Shown: one piece after another, positions 61,532 to 64,000 of the stretch
Layout of the letters: every line of letters begins with the position of its first letter
Position numbering within the stretch: the first letter of the stretch is position 1
NCBI RefSeq assembly: GCF_029223255.1
Contig: NZ_JARHUC010000002.1
Span: forward strand, 744,001-808,000
Length of the DNA: 64,000 nucleotides
Reading direction: 5' to 3'
From: Albimonas marina
Lineage (GTDB): Bacteria; Pseudomonadota; Alphaproteobacteria; Rhodobacterales; Rhodobacteraceae
Program-made: the position numbers and the translations under genes
Notes under the pieces: generated by a model
The model's input: only the letters and a program-made list of their open reading frames with translations
Database searches by the model: none
What the model was told of the DNA's origin: nothing

Positions 61532-64000
61532 TCAGCGCCCCAGCGCGGTTCGCCAGGCCGAGAGGAAATCCTTGCGCTTGAGCTCGTCGAGGTAGGTCAG
61601 CAGGCCGGGCGTCAGGCGGATCGGCAGGAACGTGCCCAGGCGGTTCTGGATCTGGCGCTCGACCTGGGAGGACGGCGACGGCGACCGGATCACGGGCAGC
61701 AGGATCGTGCGCTCGGCGATGATCCGCTGGCCCTCCTCCGAGAGCAGGAAGCCGATGAACCGGGTCGCCGGCTCCACCTGCCGCGCGCCCTTGGGCACGA
61801 AGGCGGTGCGGGTCATCACCAGGTTGTAGTCGTCGAAGAAGTGCAGGCCGAGGTGGGGCTCCGTCTCCGCCTGCGCGGCGGCGTAGGAGCCGATGGCGTT
61901 GAAGGCGAAGGCCAGCTCCCCCCGCGCCGTCGCCTCGACCATCTCGGAGGTGCAGCAGAAGGTGCGCACGTCGGCCCGGCCCAGGATCTCGAACAGCCGC
62001 AGCAGCTGGGGGCCCTGGAGGCTGTCCTGCGCGGCGTAGAGATAGCCCACGCCCGAGAGGGCGATGTCGTAGGCGCCGATGCGGCCGCGGAACCGCGCCT
62101 CGTTCTCGCGCACGAAGGTCGCCAGGTCCCGGTGGCTCGACGGCAGCTCCGCCTTCGAGATGGCGGTCGTGTCGTAGATCATCACCGCCGGCTCGAAGGT
62201 GAAGCCGAAGAGCTCCGAGCGCCACTCCGCCCAGGCGGGCGGCGCCGCCTGCGGGGGAAGCTGGATGCGCCGCGCGAGCCCGCGGTTGACCAGGTCGACC
62301 TGCAGATCCATCGCCGAGGAGATCACCACGTCCGGCGGAACCTTCGCGCCGAGGCTCAGCATCGAGCGGTGGAGCGAGAGGGTCTGGAACTCCACGTAGT
62401 CCACCGTCACGCCGGGGTTGCGCGCCTCGAACGCCTCGATCAGCGGGCGCATGGCCGGGGCGTCGGTGGCGCTGTGGACGGTCAGCGTCTGGGCCCGCGC
62501 GGGGCCCGCCGCGGGCCACGCCGCCAGCGCCAGCAGCAGCGCCGCGAGCACGCGCCTGAAGATCAGGGTCACGTCCAGCCCTCCCAGCTTCGAGCGGCCC
62601 AGCCGCAGCTCCGCCCCGTGGCCGTCGGCCACCGCCTTGACGATCGAGAGGCCCAGGCCCGAGCCCGTGCTCGTCTCCGACAGCGAGGTGAAGCGCTCGG
62701 TGGCCCGGTGCAGGTCCGCCTCGGCGATGCCGGGGCCGGCGTCCTCGACGCTGAGGCGCAGGTCGGGGCCCGCCCCCTCCAGCGTGATGGCGATGGCGTT
62801 GTCGGGCGGACCGTGGCGCACGGCGTTCTCGATCAGGTTGCGCAGCGCCTCGCGGATCGAGACGCCGTCCCCCTCGATCACGTCCTCGCCCTCGGCGATG
62901 CCGTCGCCGACGAAGGACAGCGAGATCCGCCGCATCCGGCTGTCGCGCAGGCTTTCGGCGAGGATGTCGCGCACCAGCGGCTTCAGCGCCAGCGGCCGCA
63001 GGCTGGAGCGGTCGGAGCGGTGGATGACCATGGCGTTGGCCAGCAGCTGGTTGGTCAGCCGCACCGTGCGCGCCGCCTGCCGGTCGGCCTTCAGCACGCG
63101 CGAGCGCATCTGCTCGGGATCCGCCGCGTCCACCGCGAGCGAGAGGTGCCCCTGCAGGGCCGAGAGCGAGGTGCGCGTCTGGTGGGCGACGTCGGCGATG
63201 AAGGTCTCGGTCAGGGTGCGGGAACGGCGCAGGCTGCGGATGAAGTCGTTGATCGCGTCGAACAACCCGCGGATCTCCCGCGGGGGGGCGCCCTTCACCA
63301 GGCTCAGGTCCGACGGGTCGCGCTGGGCGAGGTCGGAGGCGATCCGGCGCAGCGGCGACAGCGAGGTGCGGATCGCCACCCACACGAAGCCGAGCCCGAT
63401 CAGCGACAGCACCCCCAGCCCCGCCAGCCCGACGCCGAAGAACGAGAGCTGCTGTGCGCGCCGCCATTCCACGGTCTGCCCGATCTGCACCGCCACCCAC
63501 TGCCGCCCGTCCGAGCCGGCGAGCTGGCGGCCCTGGATCACGAAGCGGAACGCCGCGCCGCGATAGTCCCGGTCGAAGAAGACCGGGCTCGCGGAGGGCG
63601 AGAGCGCGGGAGGCGCGGGCAGGTCGTGGGCGCCGGTGATCTCGCGCCGGCCGGGGATGTAGATGCGGTACTGCACCCGGTCGACGGGGTTGAGCGACAG
63701 GATCTCCATCGCCGAGGTCGGCAGGTCCACCGTCACCCCGTCCGGCCCCTCCGACACCCGCTCGAGGATCGAGAGCGCGGCGCCGGCCAGCAGCAGGTCG
63801 TGGGTGCGGTTGGCGGCGTTGCGCGAATAGCTCCACAGCAGCGCCGAGATCAGGACCAGGAGGATCGCGAAGCCCGCCGCCATCGACACCAGCAGCCGGC
63901 GCTGGAGCGAATGGCCCGCCGCCTCGATCCCCGCCGGGCCGGGCCCCTCCGGCCCGGTCCCCGTCGCCTCGGACCCCGCCGCGTCGGTCCCCGCCGCTTC
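61532..64000 (-). CDS. Sensor histidine kinase fused to a periplasmic solute-binding protein (5' end beyond window)
   Basis: One unbroken frame of at least 822 residues. The first part is a TctE-like kinase: two membrane helices, a periplasmic sensor, HAMP, the His box DVAHQTRTSLSAL (Gln and Ser where Glu and Pro are usual), NLIENAVRHGP, EDAGPGIAEAD and GSGLGLSIVKA. It runs straight into TLIFRRVLAALLLALAAW...ARAQTLTVHSATDAP, a signal-like helix, then a roughly 330-residue iron/thiamine-type binding protein. No ATG, GTG or TTG occurs between 63890 and the edge, and the family's QRRLL opening lies there, so the true start is probably outside. Confidence 0.82.
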   Translation of the reverse strand, partial: EAAGTDAAGSEATGTGPEGPGPAGIEAAGHSLQRRLLVSMAAGFAILLVLISALLWSYSRNAANRTHDLLLAGAALSILERVSEGPDGVTVDLPTSAMEILSLNPVDRVQYRIYIPGRREITGAHDLPAPPALSPSASPVFFDRDYRGAAFRFVIQGRQLAGSDGRQWVAVQIGQTVEWRRAQQLSFFGVGLAGLGVLSLIGLGFVWVAIRTSLSPLRRIASDLAQRDPSDLSLVKGAPPREIRGLFDAINDFIRSLRRSRTLTETFIADVAHQTRTSLSALQGHLSLAVDAADPEQMRSRVLKADRQAARTVRLTNQLLANAMVIHRSDRSSLRPLALKPLVRDILAESLRDSRMRRISLSFVGDGIAEGEDVIEGDGVSIREALRNLIENAVRHGPPDNAIAITLEGAGPDLRLSVEDAGPGIAEADLHRATERFTSLSETSTGSGLGLSIVKAVADGHGAELRLGRSKLGGLDVTLIFRRVLAALLLALAAWPAAGPARAQTLTVHSATDAPAMRPLIEAFEARNPGVTVDYVEFQTLSLHRSMLSLGAKVPPDVVISSAMDLQVDLVNRGLARRIQLPPQAAPPAWAEWRSELFGFTFEPAVMIYDTTAISKAELPSSHRDLATFVRENEARFRGRIGAYDIALSGVGYLYAAQDSLQGPQLLRLFEILGRADVRTFCCTSEMVEATARGELAFAFNAIGSYAAAQAETEPHLGLHFFDDYNLVMTRTAFVPKGARQVEPATRFIGFLLSEEGQRIIAERTILLPVIRSPSPSSQVERQIQNRLGTFLPIRLTPGLLTYLDELKRKDFLSAWRTALGR
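62570..62585 (-). promoter_or_regulatory. Internal ribosome site and GTG start inside the kinase-binding protein fusion
   Basis: On the minus strand GGGAGGG (62585-62579) is followed by six bases and GTG (62572-62570), in frame. Starting here gives a 346-residue binding protein with a normal Sec signal (MTLIFRRVLAALLLALAAW, cleavage after ARA). Both a fused and a free product are possible. Confidence 0.55.

Overview
The window is a very GC-rich bacterial chromosome segment with tightly packed genes. Two conserved blocks point to an alphaproteobacterium of the order Rhodobacterales: rpmF-plsX-fabH-ihfA-merR (27.0-31.0 kb) and pyrB-(small membrane gene)-pyrC-plsY-dprA (18.0-22.8 kb). This placement is inferred from gene order and protein character, not from a phylogeny. 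No rRNA, tRNA, CRISPR array, phage or insertion sequence was seen.

Layout. 0-17.8 kb: metabolic and housekeeping genes: a CpdB-type nucleotidase, carboxymuconolactone decarboxylase and HIT proteins, a YejA-type peptide-binding protein, 3-hydroxybutyrate dehydrogenase with a patatin-like lipase, a glutamine amidotransferase, a FrnE-like thioredoxin-fold protein, mfd, wrbA, a methyltransferase, a sulfotransferase and a glutathione transferase. Two inverted copies of a roughly 270-bp palindromic element (3771-4040 and 10371-10635) and a likely small RNA (5985-6062) lie between them. 18-23 kb: the pyrimidine/lipid/competence operon, whose dihydroorotase lacks its metal ligands. 23-31 kb: valS, a secreted protein of unknown function, then the ribosomal protein/fatty acid/IHF block.

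31-53 kb is an accessory catabolic region. It holds an FCD-type GntR regulator diverging from tricarballylate dehydrogenase genes (tcuAB). A long minus-strand operon follows, from a branched-chain-type ABC importer (livKHMGF) through a PEP mutase/isocitrate lyase family enzyme, HyuB, HyuA and an isochorismatase-fold protein to an FAD oxidoreductase. Next come a HutC-type GntR regulator diverging from an Old Yellow Enzyme/2,4-dienoyl-CoA reductase-like flavoprotein with an epimerase, a short-chain dehydrogenase, and a paralogue pair of LeuC/LeuD. The enzyme set suggests uptake of an organic acid or cyclic amide/imide, ATP-dependent ring opening, reduction or oxidation of C=C bonds, hydration and C-C cleavage. 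The substrate is unknown.

53-64 kb carries signalling and envelope genes: a phosphorelay (hybrid kinase, single-domain receiver, Hpt), a membrane alpha/beta hydrolase, a PRISE-type reductase, an L,D-transpeptidase lipoprotein, and, running off the right edge, a sensor kinase fused in one reading frame to a periplasmic solute-binding protein. The fusion point carries its own ribosome binding site and start codon. Most start codons in the operons overlap the preceding stop by 1-4 nt, so translational coupling is the rule here.
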